Shown piece by piece: positions 39,771 to 49,134 of a DNA stretch of 64,000 nt. A model generated the notes under the pieces. The model was not told the DNA's origin. It saw nothing but the letters and a program-made list of their open reading frames with translations, and ran no database searches. A program made the translations under genes and the position numbers. Source of the DNA: Faecalibacterium sp. I4-3-84 (GTDB taxonomy: Bacteria > Bacillota > Clostridia > Oscillospirales > Ruminococcaceae); assembly GCF_023347255.1 (NCBI RefSeq), contig NZ_CP094466.1, positions 2,604,001 to 2,668,000 on the forward strand, written 5' to 3'. Numbering within the stretch: the stretch's first letter is position 1; every line of letters starts with the position of its first letter.

Positions 39771-40130
39771 ATGAGAGAAAATGCTGAAAGCGATTTTTAT
39801 GGGGACAGCTCTTTCAGTAAAATGACCTCAGAAGAAGCAAAACACACTTCAGACGGAGGAAAATACAATACCACCCTTTGGATGCCGGAAGTCGTGCATT
39901 ATTTCAAGGAGAATCTGCAAAAGGCAAAAGGCAAAACGCACATAAAGCGGCCCCGGAGAGCTGCGATAAGCCCTCCGGGGCCATTTTTGTTTTCTGATAT
40001 CTTTCCGACAGTGGGAAAGCGTGGTAGAATAGGAGCAAAGCTGATATATGATCAACAGGAGGAGGAAAATCAAGATGGAAACGGTCTATATCGCAGGCGG
40101 ATGCCTTTGGGGCGTACAGCATTTTTTTGA
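39771..40130 (+). other. Hypothetical ORF running through a repeat module
   Basis: Begins one base after the YolD stop (MRENAESDFYGDSSFSKMTS, then GGKYNTTLWMPEVVHYFKEN). After about 50 plausible residues the frame reads into terminator module C and the msrA start region. So if this was a gene its 3' end has been replaced by the module. No ribosome site of quality precedes it. Confidence 0.3.
39930..40030 (+). repeat. Terminator-promoter module, copy C
   Basis: AAAACGCACATAAAG, hairpin GGCCCCGGAG...CTCCGGGGCC (39949-39982), ATTTTTG, then CTTTCC (40001-40006), 18 bases, TAGAAT (40025-40030). Third close copy of the module at 4456 and 6697. It terminates the polymerase operon and probably starts msrA. 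Confidence 0.8.
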
Positions 40131-40557
40131 CACAGTGCCTGGTGTACAGATGACTGAAGCCGGCAGAGCCAACGGAACAACGAGCTCTCTGGATGGCCCA
40201 TACGATGGATATGCAGAATGCGTAAAAGTGGTCTATGATGAGAAAAACACAAGCATTTCAGAACTGATGGCACACCTGTTTGAGATCATCGACCCCTACA
40301 GCCTGAACAAACAGGGCGTGGACGTTGGAAAAAAGTACCGGACAGGGCTGTACAGTACAGATCCCAGACATCTGGAAGAAGCAAGAGCTTTTATAAACGG
40401 CCGGGAGGACCGGGACAAGATCATGCTGGAAGTGCTGCCGCTGACAAATTATGTCCGGAGCGCTGAGGAGCATCAGCACCATCTGGAACGGCACCCTGAA
40501 GACTGCAGCTACTGCCATATCCCGGATGCTGTCCTGAACAGATACAGAAATCAGTAA
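40075..40557 (+). CDS. msrA: Peptide methionine sulfoxide reductase MsrA
   Basis: A 160-residue repair enzyme reducing methionine-S-sulfoxide. ATG 40075 follows GGAGGAGG. The catalytic motif is GGCLWGVQHFF with Cys10 (GCFW is usual, Leu replaces Phe). Family features YDGYAECVKVVYD and FEIIDPYSLNKQGVDVG follow. Late cysteines in DCSYCHIP may serve as resolving residues. Length is normal. It supports oxidative-stress repair together with desulfoferrodoxin. Confidence 0.93.
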   Translation: METVYIAGGCLWGVQHFFDTVPGVQMTEAGRANGTTSSLDGPYDGYAECVKVVYDEKNTSISELMAHLFEIIDPYSLNKQGVDVGKKYRTGLYSTDPRHLEEARAFINGREDRDKIMLEVLPLTNYVRSAEEHQHHLERHPEDCSYCHIPDAVLNRYRNQ

Positions 40558-40578
40558 ATATGCGATCCTACCATTGCA

Positions 40579-40699
40579 GTAACACCAATGGAAGTATCAG
40601 GAGCAGGAGAGTGCTCCGCTGGTGCGGGAATTTCTGACGGATACCGGCATGACGGCGGCGCAGATCGAACGGGTGGCCTATCTGGTGGGGCACCACTGA
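40579..40699 (+). pseudogene. Frameshifted fragment of the HD-domain gene
   Basis: From AACACCAATGG to GGGGCACCAC the sequence copies about 120 bases of the HD gene at 9280-9400, encoding YQEQESAPLVREFLTDTGM and AAQIERVAYLVGHH. It has one missing base near 40590 and a stop right after the HH. There is no start and no flanking gene parts. Confidence 0.75.
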
Positions 40700-40760
40700 T
40701 GGTTCTGGATGTGGCGCTTGGCTGAGAGAGCGAAGCGGCTTCTCAATGGTAAAATAACGG

Positions 40761-40803
40761 AAAACACCCCTGTGAGTTTTTTTAAACTCACAGGGGTGTT
40801 TTT
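40761..40803. terminator. Bidirectional terminator of fab operon
   Basis: AAAACACCCCTGTGAGTTT and AAACTCACAGGGGTGTTTT form an 18-bp perfect stem. A and T tracts on both sides allow termination from either direction. It touches the fabZ stop. Confidence 0.9.
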
Positions 40804-41272
40804 AGGCGTTGGGGTCGGTCAGAACAAAGGTCAGCTCGGCGGTGGCGGCGCACTTGCCGTCCACCCACGCCGAGGCTTTGCCCACGCCCACCGGGCCGTG
40901 CTGCTCTACCAGTTCACAGTGCAGGGTGAGCACATCGCCGGGGGTGACCTGCTTGCGGAAGCGGGCATTCTTGATGCCGCCGAAGAGGGCCAGTTTGCCC
41001 TTGTTCTCCGGCAGGCTGAGCGCTGCCACCGCGCCGGTCTGGGCCAGTGCTTCCAGAATGAGCACTCCCGGCATCACCGGCTGGCCGGGAAAATGTCCGC
41101 AGAAAAATTCCTCATTGCGGCTCACGCACTTGCGGCCGATGGCCCACTGGCCCGGCTCATAGTCCAGAATGCGGTCCACAAGGGCAAAGGGATAGCGGTG
41201 CGGCAGAAGCGCCGCGATCTCCTCACTGTTCAGGGTGTTTGCGTCTGCACGCACGGTGCGGGGTTCTGCCAT
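40802..41272 (-). CDS. fabZ: 3-hydroxyacyl-ACP dehydratase FabZ
   Basis: A 156-residue hot-dog-fold dehydratase that removes water from 3-hydroxyacyl-ACP. Catalytic His60 is in [13 protein letters not shown] and Glu74 in [10 protein letters not shown]. The [11 protein letters not shown] motif near residue 25 is complete. It is the last gene of the fatty-acid operon, 3 bases after fabF. No fabA or fabM is present, so unsaturated fatty acid formation must use another enzyme (see the FabK paralogue). Confidence 0.97.
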   Translation of the reverse strand: MAEPRTVRADANTLNSEEIAALLPHRYPFALVDRILDYEPGQWAIGRKCVSRNEEFFCGHFPGQPVMPGVLILEALAQTGAVAALSLPENKGKLALFGGIKNARFRKQVTPGDVLTLHCELVEQHGPVGVGKASAWVDGKCAATAELTFVLTDPNA

Positions 41273-41275
41273 GGG

Positions 41276-42514
41276 TCAGCCCTCCCATCTGCGCAGGGCG
41301 ATGCAGGCGTTGTGCCCGCCAAAGCCCAGACTGTTGCTCAGTGCGTAGGTCATGGCCTGCGCACGGCCAGTGTTCGGCACATAGTCCAGATCACATTCGG
41401 GATCGGGCTGCTCATAGTGGATGGTGGGCGGCGCAAACTGGTCATGCAGGGCCAGCGCTGTAAATACGGCTTCAATGCCGCCCGCACCGCCCAGCAGATG
41501 GCCGGTCATGCTCTTGGTGCTTACCACAGTCAGCTGCTTTGCGTGTTCGCCGAACACCGCATGGATGGCGGCGGTCTCGCAGGCATCGTTCATGTGGGTG
41601 CCGGTGCCGTGGGCGTTGATGTGATCCACCTGCTCCGGTGCGATGCCTGCATCCGCCAGCGTCAGCGCCATGCAGTCGATGGCACCTGCGCCGCCGGGGG
41701 CGGGGGCGGTGAAGTGGTAGGCGTCGCAGTTGGCACCGTAGCCCACCATCTCGGCGTAGATGTGCGCACCGCGGGCACGGGCATGTTCCAGCTCTTCCAG
41801 CACCAGCACACCGCTGCCTTCGCCCATCACGAAGCCGCCGCGCCGCGCGTCAAAGGGCAGGCTGGCTGCATCCGGATCGGTCGCAGTGGAAAGCGCTTTC
41901 ATGCTGGTAAAGCCGCCGATGCCCAGAGGGCTGATGCAGCTCTCTGCACCGCCGCAGACCATGGCGGTCTCGTAGCCGTCACGGATGCGGTGGAAGGCAT
42001 CGCCTACGGCATTGGTGCCGCCGGCGCAGGCCGTCACCGGGCAGGTGCACATGCCCTTCAGACCAAAGCGGATGGCCACCTGTGCCGCTGCCATGTTGGC
42101 AATGGACATGGGCACGAAATAGGGGCTTACCTTTTCCATGCCCTTCTCTTCACCACGGGTGTGCTGCTCCTCAATGGTGGGCAGACCGCCGATGCCGCTG
42201 GAAAGGATGACACCGATCTGTTTGGCTTCTACTTCGGTGTCCAGACCGCTGTCTGCAACCGCTTCAGCGGCGGCAGCAAGGGCCAGAACGGTAAAGCGGG
42301 CCATCTTGCGGGCTTCCTTTTTGTCCACGATGGTTTCCGGGTCAAAGCCCTTCACCTCGCCTGCCAGCTTACATTTAAAATCGGTGGTATCGAACTGGGT
42401 AATGGGGCCGATGCCGCATTTGCCCGCTTTGGCAGCGGCCCAGCTGTCGGCGGTGTTGTTGCCCAGCGGGTTCACGGTGCCAAGGCCGGTGATCACGACT
42501 CTGCGTTTTTCCAT
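41276..42514 (-). CDS. fabF: Beta-ketoacyl-ACP synthase II FabF
   Basis: A 412-residue condensing enzyme elongating acyl-ACP with malonyl-ACP. The Cys-His-His triad is intact: C163 in VTACAGGTN, H302 in NAHGTGTHMND and H339 in MTGHLLGGAGG. It is the only KAS I/II gene in the operon, so it serves all elongation cycles. It lies between fabG (15 bases upstream) and fabZ. Confidence 0.97.
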   Translation of the reverse strand: MEKRRVVITGLGTVNPLGNNTADSWAAAKAGKCGIGPITQFDTTDFKCKLAGEVKGFDPETIVDKKEARKMARFTVLALAAAAEAVADSGLDTEVEAKQIGVILSSGIGGLPTIEEQHTRGEEKGMEKVSPYFVPMSIANMAAAQVAIRFGLKGMCTCPVTACAGGTNAVGDAFHRIRDGYETAMVCGGAESCISPLGIGGFTSMKALSTATDPDAASLPFDARRGGFVMGEGSGVLVLEELEHARARGAHIYAEMVGYGANCDAYHFTAPAPGGAGAIDCMALTLADAGIAPEQVDHINAHGTGTHMNDACETAAIHAVFGEHAKQLTVVSTKSMTGHLLGGAGGIEAVFTALALHDQFAPPTIHYEQPDPECDLDYVPNTGRAQAMTYALSNSLGFGGHNACIALRRWEG

Positions 42515-42529
42515 GAGAGTTTTCTCCTT

Positions 42530-43279
42530 TTACATTGCCATGCCGCCGTCTGCACAGAGCACCTGCCCGGTGAGATAGCTGCTTTGTTCTGCGGCAAAAA
42601 ATGCCACTGCATTTGCCACATCCTCCGGCTTTCCTGCGCGGCCTGCGGGGATGCCCTTTGCCATTTCGGCACGGACGGCTTCTGGCAGGGCGGCGGTCAT
42701 GTCGGTCTCGATAAAGCCCGGCGCGACCGCATTCACGGTCACATTGCGGCTTGCCAGCTCGCGGGCAAGGCTTTTGGTCAGGCCGATCAGGCCCGCCTTG
42801 CTGGCGGCGTAATTGGTCTGGCCGGCGTTGCCCCGCAGGGCCACCACACTGGAAAGGTTCACGATGCGGCCCCAGCGCTGGCGCACCATGCGGCGGGCGG
42901 CTTCCTTGCAGCAGAGGAACGCACCCTTAAGGTTTGCGTTCAGCACTGCATCGAAGTCCTCTTCGCTCATCCGCAGGATCAGATTATCGCGGGTAATGCC
43001 CGCGTTGTTCACAAGGATATCCACCCGGCCAAAGGCGTTCACCGCCTGTTCAAAGAGCACTTTGCAGCCCTCGGCAGTGGAAACATCGGCCTGCACAGCC
43101 ACGGCATTTGCGTTTTCGGCCTTGCACAGAGCCACCGTCTCGGCAGCTGCAGCTTCGCCGTGGCAGTAATTCACCACGACATTGCAGCCCTGCTTTGCCA
43201 GCTGGATGCACACAGCCCGGCCAATGCCCCGGCTTCCGCCAGTAACAACGGCGGTGCGGATGATCGTTTCTTCGCTCAT
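42530..43279 (-). CDS. fabG: 3-oxoacyl-ACP reductase FabG
   Basis: A 249-residue NADPH-dependent short-chain reductase. Cofactor motif TGGSRGIGRA (13-22), NNAG (91-94), and the catalytic S143, Y157, K161 (YAASK) are in place. ATG 43279 is chosen, with GGAAG upstream inside the fabD tail, overlapping fabD by 4 bases. It reduces the keto group after FabF or FabH condensation. Confidence 0.97.
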   Translation of the reverse strand: MSEETIIRTAVVTGGSRGIGRAVCIQLAKQGCNVVVNYCHGEAAAAETVALCKAENANAVAVQADVSTAEGCKVLFEQAVNAFGRVDILVNNAGITRDNLILRMSEEDFDAVLNANLKGAFLCCKEAARRMVRQRWGRIVNLSSVVALRGNAGQTNYAASKAGLIGLTKSLARELASRNVTVNAVAPGFIETDMTAALPEAVRAEMAKGIPAGRAGKPEDVANAVAFFAAEQSSYLTGQVLCADGGMAM

Positions 43280-44208
43280 AGCTCTTCCTTCCATGCTGTC
43301 AGTGCGGCGTTCAGCTGCTCCGGGGTCTCCACCGAAGCGCAGACCACGCCGGGCAGGGTCTTTTTCACAAAGCCAGCCAGAGCACTGCCCGGGCCAACTT
43401 CCAGAATATGGTCTACGCCCAGCTCACCGAGGCGGTGGAGCGTATCTTCCATGTAAACGCTGCTCTGCACCTGCTTCACGAGCAGGGCGGGGATGCTGTC
43501 CTGCTCAGCTTTTTCACGGCCAAGGCAGTTGAACAGCACCGGCACCTGCATCTCGCCAAAGGACTCAGAGGCAAAACGCTTTGCCAGTGCATCCCCGGCG
43601 GGGGCCATGAGACGGGTGTGGAACGGGCCGCTTACCTTGAGCGGGATGCAGCGGCGGGCACCGGCTTCTTTGGCCAGTGCGGCGGCTTTGTCCACAGCGG
43701 CTTTCTCGCCGCCGATGACCAGCTGACCCGGGCAGTTGTAGTTGCAGATCTGCACGCAGCCGAGCTGTGCAGCCTGCTCACAGCAGGCTGCAAGTGCCTG
43801 CCGGTCAAGGTTCAGCACGGCGGTCATGCCGCAGTCAATGCCCTTTGCGGCTTCGGCCATGGCTTTGCCGCGGTAAGAGGCCAGCTCGATGGCCTGCTTT
43901 GCGGTGAACACCCCGGCAGCTTCCAGCGCGGAGTATTCGCCCAGCGAAAGCCCGGCCACATAAGCGGGTTTCACGCCCTGCTGGGCCAGCACTGCGGTCA
44001 CGCCGCAGGCAAAGGCCACCATGCAGGGCTGGGTGTATTCGGTCTGATTCAAAAGGCCGTCCGGGTCCTCAAAGCAGACGCGGTGCAGATCGAAGTCCAG
44101 CTCTGCGCTGTCAAATGCCGCCCGGAACGCGGGAGAGCCTTCGTAAAATTCTTTGCCCATGCCGGGGTGCTGTGCCCCCTGACCGGCATATAAAACGGCA
44201 AGCTTCAT
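43276..44208 (-). CDS. fabD: Malonyl-CoA:ACP transacylase FabD
   Basis: A 310-residue transacylase loading malonate on ACP. The nucleophile is Ser88 in AGLSLGEYSAL, where Leu replaces the usual His of GHSLG. The catalytic His197 is in SGPFHTRLM. ATG 44208 follows TGGAGG. It overlaps both neighbours by 4 bases, showing tight translational coupling. Confidence 0.96.
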   Translation of the reverse strand: MKLAVLYAGQGAQHPGMGKEFYEGSPAFRAAFDSAELDFDLHRVCFEDPDGLLNQTEYTQPCMVAFACGVTAVLAQQGVKPAYVAGLSLGEYSALEAAGVFTAKQAIELASYRGKAMAEAAKGIDCGMTAVLNLDRQALAACCEQAAQLGCVQICNYNCPGQLVIGGEKAAVDKAAALAKEAGARRCIPLKVSGPFHTRLMAPAGDALAKRFASESFGEMQVPVLFNCLGREKAEQDSIPALLVKQVQSSVYMEDTLHRLGELGVDHILEVGPGSALAGFVKKTLPGVVCASVETPEQLNAALTAWKEEL

Positions 44209-45272
44209 TGATTTTGCCTCCATTCGGTCACAAGTTCATCCATCAGCTCCTGTACCGTGCGCATCCGGTCCAGCCTGCCCACGTTGGCCCCGCAGAAGAA
44301 CAGGCCCTCCTCCACATTGCCCTTTACGGCTTCGATGAGCGCGTGGGTGATGCAGTAGGGCACCTTGGCGGGGTCGCAGGTCTTCAGGCAGCGGGCACAG
44401 TGCTGGGGAGGGAAGCAGGTCCCCTCTGCCAGCGCCTGCACCAGCGGGGTGTTCAGTGCACGGCCCGGCATTCCCACCGGGCTGTGGATGATCCGTACAT
44501 CCTCGGGCCGGGCGTTCAGCAGAACGTCCTTGTAGTCCTGGGATGCGTCGCACTCGTAGGTGGTGATAAAGCGGGTGGCAAGCTGTACGCCCGCAGCGCC
44601 CATTGCGGTAAAGTGGGCCATATCGGCACCGGTATACACGCCGCCTGCCACAAACACGGGGATGCTGTGGCCAAACTGTGCTTCAAAGGGCTTTACCTCG
44701 GCCAGCACCTCGGGCAGAATGTCGTCGAGGGTCTGGCATTTGCCTGCCAGCAGGTCATCTTCGGCAAAGCCGAGGTGTCCGCCTGCCTTGCAGCCTTCGA
44801 TCACCACAAAATCAGCGGTGCGGCCAAACTCTTTGGCCCAGCGGCGCAGGATGAGCTTTGCGGCTCTTCCGCTGGAAACGATGGGCGCAATGGCAACATC
44901 CGTTGTGCCCACGATGCCGGGCAGCTCCAGCGGCAGGCCTGCGCCGGACACCACCGCGTCCACGCCCGCTTCCACAGCGGTGCGGATCGCGGCCGCATAA
45001 TCCTGCGTTGCCACCATGGCGTTGATGGCTACCATGCCCGCGCCCTTTGCAATCTGCTTTGCTTTTTTAATTTCCACTGTCAGTGCACGGTGGTTGGCGC
45101 TTGCCGGGTCGCGGGCAAAGTCCGGCTCCCGGTAGCCTGCATCGGCGGTGGAGATGCACCCCATGCCGCCGCAGGCTGCAACAGCACCGGCCAGCCCGCC
45201 AAGGGAAACGCCCACACCCATGCCGCCCTGTAAGATGGGCACAGACAGGGTCTTTCTGCCGAGGGTCAGCAT
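44205..45272 (-). CDS. FabK/nitronate monooxygenase paralogue with Cys cluster
   Basis: A 355-residue FMN-dependent TIM-barrel protein of the nitronate monooxygenase/FabK superfamily. The FMN-site motif VPILQGGMGVG (11-21) and catalytic His166 in KAGGHLGF are present. Unlike the neighbouring FabK, it has a C-terminal extension with C286, C292, C295, C299 and C307 (GTCFPPQHCARCLKTC), then C327, which could bind an iron-sulfur cluster. FabX of Helicobacter, an unsaturated-fatty-acid enzyme, is a superfamily member with FMN and a 4Fe-4S cluster, so a similar role is plausible here because fabA and fabM are missing. The start 45272 overlaps fabK by 7 bases. Ordinary nitronate monooxygenase is the alternative. 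Confidence 0.8.
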   Translation of the reverse strand: MLTLGRKTLSVPILQGGMGVGVSLGGLAGAVAACGGMGCISTADAGYREPDFARDPASANHRALTVEIKKAKQIAKGAGMVAINAMVATQDYAAAIRTAVEAGVDAVVSGAGLPLELPGIVGTTDVAIAPIVSSGRAAKLILRRWAKEFGRTADFVVIEGCKAGGHLGFAEDDLLAGKCQTLDDILPEVLAEVKPFEAQFGHSIPVFVAGGVYTGADMAHFTAMGAAGVQLATRFITTYECDASQDYKDVLLNARPEDVRIIHSPVGMPGRALNTPLVQALAEGTCFPPQHCARCLKTCDPAKVPYCITHALIEAVKGNVEEGLFFCGANVGRLDRMRTVQELMDELVTEWRQNQ

Positions 45273-46201
45273 TCGGTGCTCAGCGCGGCAATGCGCTGCC
45301 TCCCGCTGTTCCACAGGTCTGCAAGAATATCCGCCACCGGGCGCACCTCGTGCAGCATGCCTGCCACCTGACCGGCCATCAGGCTTCCGGTGGTGGTGTC
45401 GCCCTCAAACACGGCGCGGCGCAGGCTGCCAAGGGTGTACTTTTCCAGCTCCATCTTGTCGGCACCGGCGTTTTCCTGCCGGACATATTCGCGGCTCATT
45501 CGGTTTTTCAGCACTCGCACCGGCGCACCCACGCTTCGGCCGGTCACGATGGTATCGCTGTCCTTGGCCTTGAGCAGGGCGGCTTTGTAGTTTTCATGGA
45601 TGGGGCACTCCTCGCTCACCAGCAGGCAGGTGCCTACCTGCACGCCGCAGGCACCCAGAGCCAGAGCTGCTACCAGCTGGCGGCCATCGGCGATGCCGCC
45701 AGCCGCAATGACGGGTACATTTACGGCATCCACCACCTGCGGCACCAGCGCCATGGTAGCCATTTCGCCCACATGGCCGCCGCTCTCGGTGCCCTCAGCA
45801 ATGACAGCATCGATGCCCAGCGGCTCCAGATGCTTTGCCAGAACGGCGGCGGCGACAACCGGGATCACCTTGATGCCTGCCGCTTTCCACGCGGGGATAT
45901 ATTTGCCCGGGTTGCCTGCACCGGTGGTTACAACGGGCACGCCCTCTTCCACCACGATCTTGGCAAACTCATCTGCCTGCGGATGCATGAGCATGATGTT
46001 CACGCCAAAAGGCTTGTCGGTCAGCTCTTTGCAGCGGCGGATGTTCTGGCGCAGGGTGTCGGCGTTCATGCCGCCCGCACCAATGATGCCCAGCGCACCC
46101 GCGTTGGAGCAGGCGGCGGCAAACTCGCCGGTGGCAATGTTGGCCATGCCGCCCTGAATGATGGGGTATTTTGTGCCTAGAATTTCATTTAAAAGTTTCA
46201 T
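45266..46201 (-). CDS. fabK: Enoyl-ACP reductase II FabK
   Basis: A 311-residue FMN enzyme reducing trans-2-enoyl-ACP. YPIIQGGMANIATGEFAAAC at the N-terminus, AGGMNADTL and catalytic His143 in EGTESGGHVGEM are diagnostic of FabK, as is GVNIMLMHPQ. It is insensitive to triclosan in known members. A repeat pair separates it from fabH upstream, and the FabK paralogue overlaps its end by 7 bases. Confidence 0.95.
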   Translation of the reverse strand: MKLLNEILGTKYPIIQGGMANIATGEFAAACSNAGALGIIGAGGMNADTLRQNIRRCKELTDKPFGVNIMLMHPQADEFAKIVVEEGVPVVTTGAGNPGKYIPAWKAAGIKVIPVVAAAVLAKHLEPLGIDAVIAEGTESGGHVGEMATMALVPQVVDAVNVPVIAAGGIADGRQLVAALALGACGVQVGTCLLVSEECPIHENYKAALLKAKDSDTIVTGRSVGAPVRVLKNRMSREYVRQENAGADKMELEKYTLGSLRRAVFEGDTTTGSLMAGQVAGMLHEVRPVADILADLWNSGRQRIAALSTEC

Positions 46202-46210
46202 AGAAAAACC

Positions 46211-46365
46211 CTCTCAGTCAATGCCTTCCGGCATTGACAGCTCCCCCGAGGGGGGAGCTTTTTTCTGCTTTTCTGTCAGCTGGACCTTCTCTTGGAAGGC
46301 ACACTGACCCTACCCGCCCATAAAGCTCCCCCTTCGGGGGAGCTGGCGCATCAGCGCCTGAGAGG
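46211..46365. repeat. Inverted pair of REP-like elements between fabH and fabK
   Basis: Two related units face each other. One reads CCTCTCAGTCAATGCC...GGCATTGACAGCTCCCCC-GAGG-GGGGAGCTTTTTT (about 46211-46266). The other is AAAGCTCCCCCTTCGGGGGAGC, then GGCGCATCAGCGCC, TGAGAGGGT (about 46321-46367). Each has a GAGCTCCCCC hairpin and a variable smaller hairpin, as in BIME-type repeats. The second unit includes the last FabH codons. Confidence 0.8.
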
Positions 46366-47304
46366 GTCGTATTCCACAATCATGCCGCCCCATGTCAGGC
46401 CGCCGCCAAAGCCGATGCAGGCCAGAAGCTGGCCCGGCTGCAGCTGCCCGTTCTCGGCAAGCTCGTTCAGGGCTACCGGGATGCTGGCGGCACTGGTGTT
46501 GCCGTGGCGGTCCATGTTCTTGTAGAACTTTGCCGGGTCGGCCTTCAGCGCCCGCACGCAGTGGTCGATGATGCGGCTGTTGGCCTGATGGCAGACCACC
46601 CACTCAAGATCATCGAGGGTCAGCTGTGTTTCATCCAGCACAGTGTGCAGGCACTTGGGCAGGGCATCCACTGCAAAGCGGAACACCGCTTTGCCATCCA
46701 TCGTGATGGGCGCAGAACCTGTGCGGTTCGGCCCGCCTGCATGGAGAACATCGCTGCCGCGCGCGCCCAGCGTCAGAGCAAAGGGAGTGTCCGACAGCTG
46801 AAAAATGGCAGCACCGGCTCCATCCCCAAACAGTACACAGGTGGAGCGGTCGGCGGGGTCCATCAGGCGGGAAAGGGCTTCGCACCCAATGACGAGGGCA
46901 TACTGTCCACCCAAAGTTGTCAGCAGTCCCCGCGCCACGGCTATGCCGTAGAGGAAGCCGGAACAGGCCGCGTTGACATCCAGCGCAGGCCGGTCCTCGG
47001 GAAGGCCCAGCGCCGCCTGCACCTGACAGGCTACACTGGGGGTCGCGTCTGGGGCGGACAGGGTGGCACAGATGCAGCACCCGATCTGCGCAGGGGCAAG
47101 GCCGCTGCGGGCCAAAGCCTGCTTTGCGGCGGAAATGGCCAGCGTGGCGGCAGATTCATCCTCCGTGCACCAGTGCCGGGTGCGGATGCCGGTGCGGCTG
47201 GTGATCCACTCGTCGCTGGTATCCACCATGCGGCTCAGATCTTCGTTGGTGACCGTTCGGCCAGGGATGGCCCCGCCGGTGGCGATCAGCTGTAAACCAC
47301 TCAT
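46351..47304 (-). CDS. fabH: Beta-ketoacyl-ACP synthase III FabH
   Basis: A 317-residue initiating condensing enzyme joining acetyl-CoA and malonyl-ACP. The Cys-His-Asn triad is C114 ([10 protein letters not shown]), H239 (VVCHQANSR) and N269 ([11 protein letters not shown]). The final residues, EYDPLRR and stop, are encoded within the REP-like repeat, so the natural tail may have been replaced by a repeat insertion. It starts with overlap to accA (4 bases). Confidence 0.96.
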   Translation of the reverse strand: MSGLQLIATGGAIPGRTVTNEDLSRMVDTSDEWITSRTGIRTRHWCTEDESAATLAISAAKQALARSGLAPAQIGCCICATLSAPDATPSVACQVQAALGLPEDRPALDVNAACSGFLYGIAVARGLLTTLGGQYALVIGCEALSRLMDPADRSTCVLFGDGAGAAIFQLSDTPFALTLGARGSDVLHAGGPNRTGSAPITMDGKAVFRFAVDALPKCLHTVLDETQLTLDDLEWVVCHQANSRIIDHCVRALKADPAKFYKNMDRHGNTSAASIPVALNELAENGQLQPGQLLACIGFGGGLTWGGMIVEYDPLRR

Positions 47305-48254
47305 GCGTTCCTCGTTTCTCCGATCTGGCGGTATTTTTTATAGCGCTGGTCGGCCAGCTGGCGGCCGCTCATGCGGCACAGCTCTTTCAGGTGCACCCGC
47401 AAAGCAACATCCAACTGTTCAAACAAGGCTGCGTGGCTGCGCTGTGCGCCGCCCAACGGTTCCGGGATCACCTGCTCCACGATGCCATCGCTGTACAGAT
47501 CCTGCGCGGTCAGCTTCATCATCTCGCAGGCTTCGCCGCTGCGGGAAGCATCCTTCCACAGGATGCTGGCAAAGCCCTCGGGGCTGAGCACCGAGTAAAC
47601 GGCATTTTCCAGCATGAGGATGTGGTTTGCCACACCCAGTGCCAGTGCACCGCCGGAAGAGCCTTCGCCGGTGACAACGGCAATGACCGGCACGGTCAGG
47701 CCGCTCATTTCCATCAGGTTGCGTGCAATGGCTTCGCCCTGACCGCGCTCCTCGGCATCCTTGCCGGGGTAAGCGCCCGGCGTGTCAATGAAGGTGATGA
47801 TGGGGCGGCCAAACTTTTCGGCCTGCTTCATCAGGCGCAGGGCCTTGCGGTAGCCCTCCGGCCCCGGCATACCAAAGTTACAGGCCAGATTTTCTTCCAG
47901 TGTGCTGCCCTTGCGGTGGCCGATGACCGTCACCGGCAATCCGTGAAAACGGGCGATGCCGCCCAGAATGGCAGGGTCTTCCTTGCACTGACGGTCGCCG
48001 CGCTGCTCAAAGAAGTCGGTGAACAGGGCAGAAACAGTCTCATCAATGTGGGGGCGCTCCGGGTGCCGGGCCAGAAACACCCGATCCTCGGCGGTCAGCG
48101 GGCCGCAGGTGCGCAGGATCTCGTCCTCTTCCACAGCCAGCTCTGCCAGCTCGGAGGCATGGGCCGTGATGGCATCCATCTCGTTGCCGCTGCCTTTCAG
48201 CGCGGCGATCTGGGCATCCAGCGGAGCCAGCTGCTCTAAAATTTCCTTGATCAT
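47301..48254 (-). CDS. accA: Acetyl-CoA carboxylase carboxyltransferase alpha
   Basis: A 317-residue alpha subunit of carboxyltransferase. Crotonase-like features for carboxybiotin handling: [20 protein letters not shown] and [17 protein letters not shown], plus [19 protein letters not shown]. It overlaps accD by 4 bases and pairs with it to make malonyl-CoA. The biotin carrier (accB) and carboxylase (accC) genes are not in this operon. Confidence 0.96.
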   Translation of the reverse strand: MIKEILEQLAPLDAQIAALKGSGNEMDAITAHASELAELAVEEDEILRTCGPLTAEDRVFLARHPERPHIDETVSALFTDFFEQRGDRQCKEDPAILGGIARFHGLPVTVIGHRKGSTLEENLACNFGMPGPEGYRKALRLMKQAEKFGRPIITFIDTPGAYPGKDAEERGQGEAIARNLMEMSGLTVPVIAVVTGEGSSGGALALGVANHILMLENAVYSVLSPEGFASILWKDASRSGEACEMMKLTAQDLYSDGIVEQVIPEPLGGAQRSHAALFEQLDVALRVHLKELCRMSGRQLADQRYKKYRQIGETRNA

Positions 48255-49123
48255 TCGTGTTTTCCTCCTGCATGGAGCTGCAAGACCTGGATCAGGGTAT
48301 CCCGCAGCTGGCTGCGGGGCACCACCTGATCCACAAAGCCGTGCTCCATCTGGAACTCGCTGCGCTGGAATCCGGCAGGCAGCTTTTCGCCAATGGTCTG
48401 CTCAATGACCCGCGGACCTGCAAAGCCGATCAGCGCGCCAGGCTCTGCCAGCATGATGTCGCCAAGGCTTGCAAAGCTGGCCGTCACACCGCCGGTGGTG
48501 GGGTGGGTGAGCACACTGATGTACAACCCGCCCTTTGCCGAAAAGCGCTGGATGGCGGCACTGGTCTTTGCCATCTGCATCAGGCTGAAAATGCCCTCCT
48601 GCATCCGCGCGCCACCGCTGGCCGAAAAAATAACCAGCGGCAGGTGCTTTGCGGCGGCGTACTCGATGGCGCGGGTGATCTTGTCGCCCACGGCAGTGCT
48701 CATGCTGCCCATGAAAAAGCGGCTGTCCAGCACGGCAGCCACGCAGGCCACCCCGCCGATGCGGCCGGTGGCCGTTACAGCGGCTTCACGCAGGCCGGTC
48801 TTGTTCTGGGCGGCGGCAAGCTTTTCACGGTAGCCCGGAAAATGCAGCACATCCTGTGGAGCAAGGTCGGCATCCAGTTCCCGGAAGCTGCCGTGGTCCA
48901 GCACCAGACTGAGCCGGTAGTACCCGCCAATGGGCATGTGGTAGCCGCAGTTGGGGCAGACGTAAAGGCTTCTTGCCCACAGGGTGCGTGCGGCGCGGCG
49001 GCCGCACTGCTTGCACTCCACAAACTGCTGCTCGTGCCAGACGGCACCGGCATCCCGCTTGGCCTTCAGCTGGAAGGTGCGCTCCCGCATTCGGCCGGGG
49101 AAAAGATCTCGGATATCGTTCAT
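48251..49123 (-). CDS. accD: Acetyl-CoA carboxylase carboxyltransferase beta
   Basis: A 290-residue beta subunit. The N-terminal zinc finger uses C37, C40, C56 and C59 (CKQC and CPNC). The catalytic half has [20 protein letters not shown] and [17 protein letters not shown]. It starts 11 bases after acpP. It forms the alpha2beta2 carboxyltransferase with AccA. Confidence 0.96.
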   Translation of the reverse strand: MNDIRDLFPGRMRERTFQLKAKRDAGAVWHEQQFVECKQCGRRAARTLWARSLYVCPNCGYHMPIGGYYRLSLVLDHGSFRELDADLAPQDVLHFPGYREKLAAAQNKTGLREAAVTATGRIGGVACVAAVLDSRFFMGSMSTAVGDKITRAIEYAAAKHLPLVIFSASGGARMQEGIFSLMQMAKTSAAIQRFSAKGGLYISVLTHPTTGGVTASFASLGDIMLAEPGALIGFAGPRVIEQTIGEKLPAGFQRSEFQMEHGFVDQVVPRSQLRDTLIQVLQLHAGGKHE

Positions 49124-49134
49124 TGCTTTTTGCC

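Noticed and set aside
40709-43456. A 915-codon plus-strand frame opposite fabZ, fabF and fabG
   Set aside because: The antisense shadow of three clearly conserved fab genes, low complexity and without a start signal.
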